A DNA stretch of 64,000 nucleotides from Mantamonas sphyraenae (GCA_026936335.1 JAPMXV010000052.1:310001-374000), one strand, 5' to 3'. Shown: positions 12,422 through 22,980, counted from the stretch's first letter. Numbers and translations are program-made. Notes: generated from the sequence alone by a model not told the origin.

Positions 12422-14581
12422 ATGGATCTCATCGATGGCTTGCGCTCACTTTTGAGGCGCCATGACCAGGAGGAATCTGTCAAGGTCGTCGAGAACAAGG
12501 GGTTGTTTTGCGAAAGCGCACTCGCTCTCGACGTCCACGACGGCCATCTCGTGTTCCGAAACAGCAACAATCGCATCCTCGACGACGAAGAGCTGGCCAA
12601 ACAGGCCTGCGGACCCATCCGCCTGCATGAGCGCTGGCAAGCTGCCGCCGCGCAAACTCTGGATGAATTCTCCAGCGCCGACATCGCCTACCACTGTTGC
12701 CTGGGCAAACCCCACTGCATCTCCAACGGCGCAACGTATGGTGCACAGCCATGGTACTGCACGACAGGCCTCTCGAGCCGATGCGAGGCCGCTCGGCATG
12801 CTGGGGCCATCGGCGACGGGGGGGGTGTGTTTGGGGTCGTTGACAAACCGCTTGTCGAAGTGTTTCACGGCTCCCGCGGCGCAAACGGCGTCGTCACGCA
12901 GACCATCCAACGTGCTCAAGTCACCCAGTTTGCCCTGAACAAATCCTTCGAGGTCGTGACCCTCCAAGAGCAGCCCGATCTCGCCTACGACGCGGCCCCC
13001 ACCCACGATGTCACCTTTGAGACTCTTTGGACTCCCGAGAACCACCTCATGTACAGCGACCTATTTCAGTCGCAAGTGCGCGCCTTGCTCATGCTTGCTG
13101 CGCGAGACTACGAGGAGGAGGAGGAGGAGGAGGAGGAGCAAGACTCGGATTCCCCTTCCCCTGGCCCATTTCGCTTCGACCTCCTTCCTTCCGAGGTGCT
13201 CGATCGTGTGTTTTGCCACCTGGCTGCTATCACCTACCCGTGGTACATGCCTCCCGCCGCTCCGTGTGGTGCTGCCCTGCAAACTGTCAGCGGCGCCATG
13301 GTCCTTGGCGACGGCCCTTGGTGCTGCGTCGGCACAAAGGGTGGCTGCATTGCTGATGCTGGAAGCAGCGTGTGGGGTGGCTCCTCCATGGATGACCACT
13401 GGGTCACCAACGACAGCAACATGTGTCGTGCCGGGATCATGCTCGGCTTGCTGGATCGTGAGGAAGGAGGCGTCATGAACGTCAGCATGCGTCCGGGACG
13501 CGATTCCTACCACAGTTGCACTCGCAACGGCGTTCAGTCATCCTCGTATGGGGTCTGGCGATCCTCTGTCGAGCTCACCGAGTGCAAGGACAAGTTTCCG
13601 GGAGACTGGGAACAGCCAGACTCCTGCGGCACCGTTCCCCCTCCCACGGGCAACCAGTTTTTGTGCTCAGGCGCAGGCCGCGGGTGCACCTCCCTCTGCA
13701 CTCCTCAGGACGACGAAACCCTGAGTGCCGGTGTCATGGACACCCTGGACGATGGAACGATGGTCTTTGCCTGGAGTGTCCCCCGCTGCTGGGCCGCCTT
13801 TCGCCAAGGTCTCACTCGCTTCAACACTGGCGGCACCTTTGCCGTCAATTCCCATTCCTCCGGTGGCTACATCCTCGCGTTGGGTGTCCCCGAATCCGAG
13901 ATTCCCGAAAACATGACCCGCCGTGTCACATGTGGCGCCTCGAGCATGCGCATCCCGCCCTCGCCCCTCAACACCATGCACGAGTCCCTTGTGCAGGAAC
14001 CCAAGGATGTTTCTTCCACCCGAATCGACCACGACAACGATCCACAGCAGATGTTGTCGCTCGTCGACCGACGCAACGGCAGTTTGCATCAGCTCTCGCC
14101 ACTCTATTTTTGCCGCGGCTGCAACACAAGTCTCAACGTCTGGGGAAGCTATGAGGGCGGATACACAAATGACTCTAACCGTTGCACAGCTGCTCGGCAT
14201 CAGGGTCTGACCCTCACTGCCGATGGCAATCCCAAACCCTGTCTCATGGCCCAGTTCAACTCGACCGGCAACGCCGCATACACAGGCACCACGCGCAATG
14301 GTGTCACCACACGCAATTACGGTGCTTGGGGAGGCTCCATCCACCTTGTCCCTTGCACAGAGCTCACCATGCCGGCCATATTCCGCCTCGGCGGGTTGCC
14401 TGCCCTTGCCAGCGAGTTTGAGAGCGAACTGGGCACGTCCGACGGCATGGTCACCTCCTACGTCACCAGTTCCCCCAGCGCCACCTCTTCTCAGCTCCAA
14501 AGCACTGTGCAAGATCTCATTGGGCAGCCCACAAACGTCGACAACGTCGAGATCGAGATCGAATACATCGAGGAGGACTAG
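12422..14581 (+). CDS. LCCL-repeat protein A
   Basis: A single-exon gene of 719 residues starting 31 bp after the UVRAG stop; ATG 12422 is the first Met after that stop. Three or more copies of an LCCL-type module are visible. They show a Trp-Gly or similar start, a D/S-rich segment, C.AARHxG or CRAGIM, and a later RNGVxxxxYGxWxxS, for example YTNDSNRCTAARHQG and GVTTRNYGAWGGS. LCCL domains are Cys-containing modules of secreted or surface proteins (cochlin, apicomplexan CCp proteins). However, no signal peptide is seen here, and an acidic loop plus an F-box-like stretch (LLPSEVLDRVFCHL) sits between the first and second copies, so location is unclear. It is paralogous along its length to the convergent LCCL-B gene, whose stop lies 6 bp away. 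That indicates an inverted local duplication. Confidence 0.75.
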   Translation: MDLIDGLRSLLRRHDQEESVKVVENKGLFCESALALDVHDGHLVFRNSNNRILDDEELAKQACGPIRLHERWQAAAAQTLDEFSSADIAYHCCLGKPHCISNGATYGAQPWYCTTGLSSRCEAARHAGAIGDGGGVFGVVDKPLVEVFHGSRGANGVVTQTIQRAQVTQFALNKSFEVVTLQEQPDLAYDAAPTHDVTFETLWTPENHLMYSDLFQSQVRALLMLAARDYEEEEEEEEEQDSDSPSPGPFRFDLLPSEVLDRVFCHLAAITYPWYMPPAAPCGAALQTVSGAMVLGDGPWCCVGTKGGCIADAGSSVWGGSSMDDHWVTNDSNMCRAGIMLGLLDREEGGVMNVSMRPGRDSYHSCTRNGVQSSSYGVWRSSVELTECKDKFPGDWEQPDSCGTVPPPTGNQFLCSGAGRGCTSLCTPQDDETLSAGVMDTLDDGTMVFAWSVPRCWAAFRQGLTRFNTGGTFAVNSHSSGGYILALGVPESEIPENMTRRVTCGASSMRIPPSPLNTMHESLVQEPKDVSSTRIDHDNDPQQMLSLVDRRNGSLHQLSPLYFCRGCNTSLNVWGSYEGGYTNDSNRCTAARHQGLTLTADGNPKPCLMAQFNSTGNAAYTGTTRNGVTTRNYGAWGGSIHLVPCTELTMPAIFRLGGLPALASEFESELGTSDGMVTSYVTSSPSATSSQLQSTVQDLIGQPTNVDNVEIEIEYIEED

Positions 14582-14587
14582 CCATCG

Positions 14588-16354
14588 TCAAAGTTCAATG
14601 TGCACTCCACCTCCGTCACTGCTGCTGCTGCTGCTGCTGCTACTGCTCCCCCCACTGCTACTCCCCTCCTCTGCATTTCCATTCAGCTGGGAAAGCACAA
14701 CCTCTCGTGCGTATTCCAGCCCTGCCAGCTTCAGGATCCTCGGCAGCGTCTCCTCGTTGACCTCAATCAAGTCCACAGTGCCTCCCCAGGCACCGTAGGG
14801 CTTGCTCGTGACCCCGTTCTGCGAGCTCCCAGGATACGACGCATGGCCACGGCTGCGCAGCACCGCAAACAGATTCGGCTCCGAATCACCGTTCAGGTTG
14901 ACGGTCAGGCCCTGATGCCGTGCAGCACGGCACATGTGTGAATCTGCCGTGTATCCGTTTACGTCGGTGCCCCACACTGTGCCCGATGTCTCCTCGCAGC
15001 CCGTGCAGAACATCAATCGGATCAGCTCCAGTTCACGCGGGTTCTCCCACAGCTGCTGCTTCGTCGTCGACTTGATCACTTTCCCCTTGCCTGCACCGTC
15101 CTTCATCGACTCTTCCATCGTCGCCCCGGGCGACGGCGGCAGGTGCACCTCCGTGATCCCGCATCGGTTTTTGTCGCGCGACGACATCGGCAGCCACGTC
15201 AGTTCTTCTTCCGTCGGCTCACGTACACAGTACCCTTTGCCCGTGCCCTCTGTCGAAAACTTGCCTCCCTTGTTGTACCGCGTGAGGCCCACCTGCAGCG
15301 CCGCAAGACACGCCGGCACCTCGTGGCCAAATACAGGCGTGCCATCATCCAGTCTCTCCAACACCAGCGACTCCTCGTCCGATCCGTCGGGCATGATGCA
15401 CTCTGTGCATCCTTGGCCGTATCCACGGCACATGTGCACCACAATCCCACGCGTGTCTTCTTGCGGCCCACACTTGTCCGCTTCGTTCTCCTCGCTCACT
15501 GCCGTCAGCTCAAACGAGCCCCGCCATGGCCCGTACTGCTTGCTGTCCACTCCGTTGGCCGACACGGCGTGGTACTCCGACAGGCCGGGTTTCGTCTTGA
15601 CCAACATGGTCCCTCCCTGCTCCGGGTCCAGCACCCCCAGCAATCGCCCAGCAAGGCACAGGTTGCTGTCATTTGTCACCCAATGCTCGTCTGCCATATG
15701 TCCTCCCCACACCGTGCCTCCGCCCTCGCATCCGTTGCTCTTGCCTCGGCACACCCACCGACCGCCGCTGAACGTGTCCGGGCGCTGCACAGGCGAGTGT
15801 GCCACCACGCACGATTCCACCTTGGGTAGGTTCCAGGGATATGTGTCGTGTGCGAGGTGGCAAAACACACGTTGGATCACCTCCACCGGCAAAAGGTCGA
15901 AGCGAAACGCGGGCACTTCCACCTCTGCACCTCCTTCCTCGTCCTCCACGTCCTCGTACTCACGTGCCGCAAGCATCATCACCGCACGCACTTGATCCTG
16001 GAAAAAGTCGCTGTACGCTTGGTTGTTCCCCGGCGTCCACAGCGTCTCGAATGTCAGCCCAGCCAGCGGAGGGGCCACATCGTACTTGTCCGTGTCCACC
16101 GACATGGACAGCGCTGCGGGAAGCACCCGGTACGACTTGGTGGTCATTTGATTTGTCACACGGAAATCGCTCGAACGTCGGCCTTGCCCCGCTCCCTTTG
16201 TGCTTGCGTAGTAGCCAACCGGCGGGAGCTCCTGCACAAGGAAGACGCCTCCGTCTTCTCCAATCACCCCACTGTGACGCGCTGTCTCACACATCGCCGA
16301 CACGTCACCCATCATGTACAGTGGGTTCGTTCCCACGCATCGCGACTTTGTGTA
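14588..16354 (-). pseudogene. LCCL-repeat protein B, C-terminal fragment (split by the mobile element)
   Basis: This is the 3' part of a paralogue of LCCL-A. It carries the same sequence of modules (MCETARHSGVIGEDGGVF, the acidic loop, LLPVEVIQRVFCHLA, then WGTDVNGYTADSHMCRAARH and NGVTSKPYGAWGG) and ends in a Ser-rich tail and HIEL. Its reading frame continues upstream of the first Met to exactly the TA at 16353-16354, where homology to LCCL-A stops and the mobile element begins. The rest of the gene lies at 22981-23432. With one TA copy removed, the two fragments total 2,217 nt (739 codons) in one frame, close to the 719 residues of LCCL-A. Without excision or splicing of the 6.6-kb insert it cannot make full-length protein. 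Confidence 0.85.
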
Positions 16355-16389
16355 TTGTGGCGTTCAGCGCGCTGTGGACGCAAAAAGAA

Positions 16390-16725
16390 ATGACCGTCAA
16401 AACGAATGCAACGGGTGGGTCATACATCCACGGCAAAGCCTTTTCGGCGGACAAACGAGAATGCATTCTCTTTCACTACCAATCCAGCCTGCGTCCTTCG
16501 TGCAGAGGCACAGCGGAGGCTCTCGGTGTGTCTCCTTCCGTCGTGTCCAAGATTGTACGTCAACACCGAGCCATGGGCCATGTACGCCCTCTTGTGGCCC
16601 AACCACCGTCCAGGCGTCTCCTGGATGCCAATGACGACCAGTTCATTGCTGAACAGGTGGCGGATAAGGCGCAAGACGCTTGTTGCCACATGAGAGGAGC
16701 GTTATGGCACTCTTCCAGCACGTAG
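16390..16725 (+). CDS. Paired-like HTH protein, transposase N-terminal domain only
   Basis: An ORF of 111 residues from ATG 16390, 35 bp inside the left end of the element. Residues 20-60 form a helix-turn-helix of the type that binds Tc1/mariner termini (RGTAEALGVSPSVVSKIVRQHR). A second putative HTH follows (PSRRLLDANDDQFIAEQVADK). The ORF stops before any DDE/D catalytic domain, and none of the three forward frames up to 16970 restores one. It is either a truncated remnant of the ancestral transposase, a short DNA-binding accessory protein, or a 5' exon spliced to downstream sequence in a way I cannot resolve. Confidence 0.55.
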   Translation: MTVKTNATGGSYIHGKAFSADKRECILFHYQSSLRPSCRGTAEALGVSPSVVSKIVRQHRAMGHVRPLVAQPPSRRLLDANDDQFIAEQVADKAQDACCHMRGALWHSSST

Positions 16726-16970
16726 CCTCTCCCGGAAAGGCCTCTTTGTCAGATGTGATGGCCAAGGATCCACCAAAAGGGCAATTTCTGCTGAAGTACC
16801 CTGGATGTTGTCGCACAGCCTGTCCACTTGGCTCTGTCTGTGCATGTGGACGAGCCCAGTGCGGTGCAGGCGTGCACCCCGCCATCATGCACTGCAAGTC
16901 AGTGGCGGGCAATCGGGTGCCGTACACGGAGCCATGATGGAAACGGGGACAGCACATCGCACCCACGTGG

Positions 16971-19900
16971 ATGAGTGAACGATGCAGCGAGACCTGGGCC
17001 ACTGGAACGAAACGTCACATGTCCAACTTTCTCCGTTGCCAAAACCCAAGCTGCAAAGACAACAGTGTGCTGATGGTGTGCTGGGTCAAGTTACCAAGAG
17101 GCGGGCATGTCTCCGTTGTCTGTGCAGCGTGTGTCGCGGCACATAGCTCCATCTCGCTCTACCCACCCCGCACGCAACTGCAAGCCCTCCATATGCCAGA
17201 AATGGACATGCAATCGTACGCCACCGTCAACGGTGTCAATCCGAAAGATCAGGCGTGCTGGGTATCCGCGTATACAGCCGCTGTGCGCTGCTCACCGCCG
17301 CTCCGCTTTTCGATGTGCAAGTATCTCATCAGCTGGGTGGAAAGGATGGAGGAAACAGAGGAGGGCTCATCCATCTGGGAGGCCGGATTGGATCCTAGAC
17401 ACCGTGATGATCTGGATGCGCAAGACGGTGAGCAGCGACTCGGTAAGTGGGGAGTGCGCTTCCGGCTCCATGCCTGTCAAAAATTCCCGTGCTGACGCTC
17501 CTCCCCCCACCCCCCCCCCCCCGCGCGCGCGCACAGACCCCGACGTCGTCAACACAGCCCTCCTGCGCCAGTGCTGGTGCATGGCCATGTTCTGCGAGGA
17601 TGATGATTATGCTCGGGCCTGCAACGACCTCTTCTTGGCGGCCTCGGTGAAAGCGGGCGATGCTGGCTTTTGGGGCGATTGCTACGACCTGGACCTCTGC
17701 CTGCAAAAGGCCTTCGACGCGGATTTCCCCGTCAAGGTCGTGAATTTGTTCGAGCAGGAAGCTGCCACAGCGAAATTTGATGAGCTTGCGCGACAACATG
17801 GGCCTCCGAAGCAGACGGCTCCGTGTCCGTTTGCCGTCCTTCGCTTCGCCGGCAATCACTACACCGCGTGGCTGCCACAGGATGGAGGGACTTACCGTGT
17901 GTACGATGACAAGCAGTGCATGCTGACGGAGGAGACGTGGGCGTCCAGGCCCGAACCCGTTGCGGTGAAACTGCTCGTGCCCACGACGTCCGTGTCCGTG
18001 GACCAGTGGGCCTTTCCACCTTCGGTAGGGGGCGTAATCGATCTCCGGAACAAGTCCAACGTGTTCCGCACGCCTCAGACGATCAAGTCCCCCAAGGTCA
18101 AGAAGACCAGCACACAGGAAGCCGCGGTCGCCCTCTACAAACGTGCCAGAGCACGCGAGACGACACAGTCTCATGGAAGGCACCCTTCGACACGAACGGT
18201 GGTGGCCGGCGCAACTGTGACCGTGCGTGGACTTGTCCTTGCCAGCCCTGCAAAGCGTATTGCAAACGCCTCCTTCCAGTTGCCAACGATGACTGGAGCA
18301 AAGACACCGCTCACTTCCAAGCAGTTGGACGTTCTGCACAACGACTGGCAATCACCCTCCGCAACTTTGCAGCTTGTGCCCATGTTTGTGGGCCTGTCCA
18401 CGCTTGTGGGCAGGTACCTGCGCCTCTCCGACCATCAAGCCACCCATCCCCCCGAGTACGCCTCTCCCATGCAGTGGGTCACCTCAGTGTTTGGCAAAGT
18501 GGTGCCGCGGCTGCGCAAATTGTCCTCGTCGTTGACAGTGGTCGACGACGCAATCGCGACGAATGCTGTCCTTGATGGCTTTGGTACACCCATCGAGATG
18601 CAAACGCTGTACAAACAGCTGGGTGCTGCTGCATCCCAGCAGACCTTCTCCAACGCGAGGCAGCGCAGCTTTGCCAGCAGGGCGACGGTGACAACACTGT
18701 TTCCTTTTGTTCGCCAGTGCCTGGCTAATCATGGCGTGGAAATGATGGAGCTGGCCACGTTCGTCAAAGGTGAGAACAAAGCCAACAGTGTCGTTCTTTG
18801 CCACCGGGAGGCCCGTCTGTTGGCTGCCGTTGCCTGCCATGATCCTGCAATTCCGCGCCAGCTGGTCAACATGTTCAGCGGCTCGCCCATCGACCAGGTT
18901 TCTCTCCGGAAGAAATTGAGCCAATCAGGATTGAAAACCTGGGCCAAGGGCGTCAAGGATGACAAGAACACGACGTTGGGCGAGGTGCTGGCCACAGTGG
19001 GACTTCAAGACAAATACCGCTCCTGTACGCCACAATCGGCACTCGCATTGTCGTTGGGTGTGTGCCAACGGCTGGGAGGAGTGTACGAGCTCGACCACCA
19101 GCGCGCTGAGGCTGCAATGGAGCTCCTGTCCCGTGTTTGCACATGCAGTCGCAAGCAGGTGAAGGGGAAGCCACGCTCCGTCGAGGCCCTGGCCGCCCAG
19201 CTGAAGGTTCGGGACAAGACTATCACCTACAAGCACGCCGAGAAGCAAAAAAAGATCAAGGACACCCGTCCACACATGGACTACAAGGTCGGGCCGAGGA
19301 AAGTCAAGGGCGTACTCCACGCGCAGGAGATGCCGTTCCACCGCGCGCACGGCACCCATCAGATCGTCGCAAACGCCATGGTCGGCGAGACGGACAACCC
19401 GAAGCCGGACGAGGAGGACTGTGCAATCCCGTACCTCTTGACCACGCCGTTGGACGACATCCTCAATTTGGTGGGCGACGCGCCGCCCGAGTTCAACATT
19501 TCGGTTTTCTGCAAGGACCAGGCACTGAATGACCAACAAGCCATGCAAGAATGGGCATCTTCTCCTCACATTCTCACACTGCAGCAAGAGGAACAACTTG
19601 CGCGGTTGCTGGGAATGGAGGGCAAGGTGTTGCGTCCCCCGCTGGGCTCCTCGACAACGAGAGCGGATCAGCTCGAAGCTGCACTGCAGTCAGGACAGAA
19701 CGTACCAACCACACCGCTTGCAGATGCATTCCACGACAAGGACGCCGTGATGGGAACTCAGCGTGGCCGCCCGGTTTGGTGGCCCGAATCGCGAGGCATG
19801 TCGACGCTGCTGCCCAACAAGGCGAAGGCGAGTGTTGTCAAGGACAAGGACTTTGTGCAGTACCAGAGTTACCTGAAGAAGAAGGTGAATTTGAAGCAAC

Positions 19901-22875
19901 ACGTGCGTGGCCTGGGAACGAGCCGGAACGAGGACGTCGTCGGTGCGCTGGCTGAGCTTCTGCTGCTGCAAACAGCCTTATTAAGGTGCTGGTTCTATGA
20001 CCAAGTGGTGCCAGAGGTACGCAAGGATCCCACTGCGTGGTTCACAGCTTGTGATGGGACGGCCGAGCAGGAGGAGGAGGAGGAGCAGATGCCACTGGAA
20101 CAACACACAGGGGATGCGACGGATGGCGAAGGGGTTGGGATGCAGACGGTGGCTGAAGAGGAGGAGATGGATGAGGACGAGGGGGCAATGGTGCCGTTTG
20201 ACCTGCTTCGCCCGCATGTCAACCTGCGCAAGGTCGCCTACAACAACCTCAACATGCTGATTGACAACAGGGACAACCCAGAGGAGCTCCAGGCAGTCTG
20301 CTTCACGAACGATGGGATTCGCAAGGCTGGTAACCACGACAAGACCTTGGATTTCTCCTTTCTCGTCCACAGGCTCCAAGTGGACCTTTCTTCCGTCAAA
20401 CGCACGTCCGTCTGGGGGATGGCAAACGACGTGGCCAAGGCCTTTAACGCTAGCCTCCAATCAGCGATTTCCCTCGCTGCGTACCCAATGATCGTCGCCT
20501 TGCTGCAGGACGGGGCACCCTTTGAACTGCCCCTATCAGCCATGATTGCAAGCGTCGCGGCCGTCAAGCACCAAAGCTACTCCAACACAAAGACAGCGTT
20601 TCAGAGGCATCAGATCTCCACAAAGGAGTCCCGGGACTTTGTCTTTTCGCAACCAACCCACCAGACCGCAATCGCCTCTGAGTGGGATCCGTACGATGAA
20701 GTCTGCGAGAGCTTGCCTCCGCTTCTTCGCACGCATCTGCTGGCCAAGAGGGTCGCACTGACCGACTTTTTGGACGTGGTGCTGAAGCCACGCTCAAACC
20801 TGACCACCAACCTTTCCAACCGCCAGGCAAAGCGTACCGTTGCTTCCACGGCAGCAAGGTTGAAATGCATGGATGCCATGTTCCCCGGACCCATCGATAC
20901 AGGTGGCCAATGGGCATTTGGTGCTTCGTCAGTCGACAGCTACGCCTTTGACATCTTTGTGCAGAGCATCGAAGCGAGGTGGAACGCCCTTGGCAAGCCG
21001 AACGGGAACGCCAATCCAGACGCCAACCCGGACGCCAACCCAAACGACCCCCAAGACGCAAACCCGAACGCCAAGTTGGGCGCCAACCCGAGCTGGTGGG
21101 ACGCGTTGAAGGGAAGCAATTGGGTTTTGACTCCGCAGGTGCTGCCAACTCTGCCCAAATGGCTTCGGGAAGAGGTGTTCCGGTGTCGATACGCTCGTGG
21201 CATGCCAGAAAACAACGCTGACGAGGATGGTCAGCCAGTCCAACACTGGGCAGGAGAGCGGCCGCTGCAAACCGTGCCTCTGAAGTCCATCTTGATGCTC
21301 ACGCGGGGAGTGGGAAGCAAGACACACGCAAGGTGCCTGCTGAAGAACATCAGCGCCAGCAGCATGCGCATGCTCTCTGGTGGAATCGCCGCTCAGGGCA
21401 AGTACAGACGAGCGTTTGTGTTGCAGCCACCGAAAGTTCACAATCTCCTGCCTTCACCGGCGAGCCTTACAACGCTGATCCGGCCAAGGATGGCACATCT
21501 CCTGCCCCTTCTGCTGGATCCCAAGAAGGACGCGCTGATTGCCCTTGCCGTACTGAACCCAACGGGCATGCCAGACGCGCTGATGGAAGCCGTCCAGCAG
21601 ATCGCGCCTGGTTTCCCGAAGTACCCCGTTCCGAAGCGTGGCTTGGTCGAGCAGGTCAAGGCCTTTGCCAAGAATGGATACGCAGTCCTTGAGCATGCAC
21701 GCAACGTGCTTTGGGTGAGCATAGATCCTGGTCGCGGGCGCGACTGGGTCGAGGCGATCTTTGTGCGGGACGGCCAGCTGTATGTGGCCACCCTACCCTT
21801 GGACAGCCACGAGGTGCAGGCACACAAGGCAGGGCAGGACCGAGTGCTGGCGTCGTACACGGACTTCAAGGAGGAGTACAAGCAACGGGACTTTGGAACA
21901 GGCTTGCTCAAGGATGCGAAGCACATGCGTGCGCAGTACGCATCGTTTCGCAAACGAAGGATGGCAGGCGTGCGTGAGATGATCTCCGTGATCCACAAGT
22001 TCCGCGCGCATCTGGACCTGGAGCAGGTGATTGTGCTGCAGCCGACAAAGACGTTTGGCGGACGCGGGAAATCGCAGGAGATGCGGGAGATGCTGGCCAA
22101 CCACTTTGTCGTCATTGCAGCAGACGAGAGGTATACATCGCAGCAGTGCTTCTGTGGGAGCCCTGTCGACAACTTGGACGACTTTGGCGCTGAGAAGTTT
22201 GGGCGATGGCGGACGTGCAGTAGCCACTGCCTGTCGGACATCGACTCCAACATGTTTGACGCCACGAAGCAGCTCAAACGCTTTGCACAACGGCACGCAT
22301 GCAAAGAGATGGGGGGCGAGGGTGAGCACAACTTGCACCAGGCAGTTCAGAGAGACCGAGGCTCTGCACACTGCATCTTCTGGCGGCAGATGCTCTTCTT
22401 TGTCACAGGCGTCTGGATGGAGAAGCCAACAAAGGAAATCAAGGTGCAACGCAAGGCAGCAGACAAGGCGGGCAAGAGAAGCAAGAAGAGAAGAGATGAG
22501 GAAGTGGGGGAAGACGAGGATTCGGGTGGGTCACAACCACAACAGCATGCTCCCAAGCGACAAAGGGTACAGCGACGAAGGAAGGTGCAACGCAAGGCAG
22601 CAGACAAGGCGGGCAAGAGAAGCAAGAAGAGAAGAGATGAGGAAGTGGGGGAAGACGAGGATTCGGGTGGGTCACAACCACAACAGCATGCTCCCAAGCG
22701 ACAAAGGGTACAGCGACGAAGGAAGGTGCAACGCAAGGCAGCAGACAAGGCGGGCAAGAGAAGCAAGAAGAGAAGAGATGAGGAAGTGGGGGAAGAAGAG
22801 GATTCGGGTGGGTCACAACCACAACAGCATGCTACCAAGCGACAAAGGGTACAGCGACGAAGGATAGGCAAATGA
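16971..22875 (+). CDS. Fanzor/TnpB-like RuvC nuclease fused to an N-terminal cysteine-peptidase-like region
   Basis: Two exons, 16971-17442 and 17537-22875, make about 1,936 residues; Met 17019 is an alternative start. The 94-bp intron (GTAAGT to CACAG) contains CTGAC, like host introns. The C-terminal core has RuvC-I D1554 (SIDPGRGRD), a Glu at 1688 directly before the zinc-binding cysteines (ADERYTSQQCFC), paired cysteines (RTCSSHC) and RuvC-III DIDSN (D1725/D1727). Glu in the position ahead of TSxxC is the rearranged RuvC-II Glu described for Fanzor proteins. The N-terminus has a CxxxxC...CxxC cluster, then KDQACW (C96), GNHYTAW (H265) and VYDDKQ (D281), an order expected for a papain-fold, USP- or OTU-like peptidase. 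The middle 1,200 residues are unrecognised. Near 21001-21090 is an Asn-Pro repeat, and at the C-terminus three basic 47-residue repeats. The protein is much larger than usual Fanzors. Confidence 0.7.
17443..17536 (+). other. Intron of the Fanzor-like gene with a long C tract
   Basis: The donor is GTAAGT at 17443 and the acceptor GCACAG ends at 17536. A CTGAC motif (near 17493) and a C-rich tract of about 25 bases precede the acceptor. Removing it joins the two open frames through a GAC codon. It is needed to link the putative catalytic Cys96 to the His265/Asp281 half of the peptidase-like domain. Confidence 0.75.
21001..21090 (+). repeat. Asn-Ala-Asn-Pro-type coding repeat
   Basis: A degenerate 12-bp repeat encodes units such as NANP, DANP and DANPN, about 30 residues in all, inside the Fanzor-like protein about 210 residues before the RuvC core. 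It probably forms a flexible linker. It has no counterpart in the host genes of the window. Confidence 0.8.
22441..22863 (+). repeat. Three tandem 141-bp units encoding basic 47-residue repeats
   Basis: Units begin at 22441, 22582 and 22723. The first two are identical as read. The third differs at a few bases (D to E, P to T) and at its end. Each unit encodes a Lys/Arg-rich block (KAADKAGKRSKKRRDEE) and an acidic/Gln stretch ending in PKRQRVQRRR, which resembles a nuclear localisation signal. Near-identity of the copies points to recent expansion or concerted evolution. Confidence 0.95.
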
Positions 22876-22980
22876 TCGGCCTACAGATCCAAATCCACAG
22901 GCTTACCCATACTACCTTGTCGCACCATGTGGTGCATCGACTAGCCGAATGCCATGTGCACAGTCATGTGGCCAATACAA
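22876..22980 (+). other. Noncoding right end of the element, candidate guide-RNA scaffold
   Basis: These are the 105 bases between the Fanzor-like stop codon and the element border. TnpB and Fanzor nucleases use an RNA made from the element end next to the gene, with the guide taken from flanking DNA. The region holds an imperfect hairpin (GCACCA/TGGTGC near 22922-22935). That this is a functional omega-type RNA is inference from position only. Confidence 0.25.

Larger units (their letters stand above)
16355..22980 (+). mobile_element. 6.6-kb TA-flanked DNA element carrying a Fanzor-like RuvC gene
   Basis: The element interrupts LCCL-B. Both borders abut TA (16353-16354 and 22981-22982). Collapsing one TA restores an uninterrupted LCCL-B frame, as expected for a TA target-site duplication of the Tc1/mariner type. 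The termini share only TTGT (left TTGTGGCGTTCAG, right reverse complement TTGTATTGGCCACATG), so terminal inverted repeats are very short or decayed. Cargo: an HTH transposase-like ORF (16390-16725), a spliced gene for a giant protein with a RuvC core (16971-22875), and about 105 bp of noncoding right end. Fanzor (eukaryotic TnpB) genes are known passengers of several eukaryotic transposon classes, including Tc1/mariner. No intact DDE transposase is visible, so movement would need help in trans, or the element may be dead. Confidence 0.8.

Noticed and set aside
13180-13230. A true F-box in the LCCL proteins
   Set aside because: LLPSEVLDRVFCHL fits the F-box pattern over only about 14 residues, and nothing else supports an SCF adaptor. 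It is kept as a description, not a call.
22020-22060. RuvC-II Glu in the canonical position (VIVLQP)
   Set aside because: The expected Glu is Gln/Leu here. The Glu at 1688 beside the zinc motif fits the rearranged Fanzor arrangement better.
22922-22935. GCACCATGTGGTGC as a terminal palindrome of the element
   Set aside because: It is a 6-bp stem with a 2-base loop, has no counterpart at the left end, and lies 45 bp inside the border. It is mentioned only as a possible RNA hairpin.
22974-22976. An alternative TA border at 22975-22976
   Set aside because: Collapsing to this TA would leave LCCL-B out of frame with a stop soon after. The TA at 22981-22982 restores the frame exactly.
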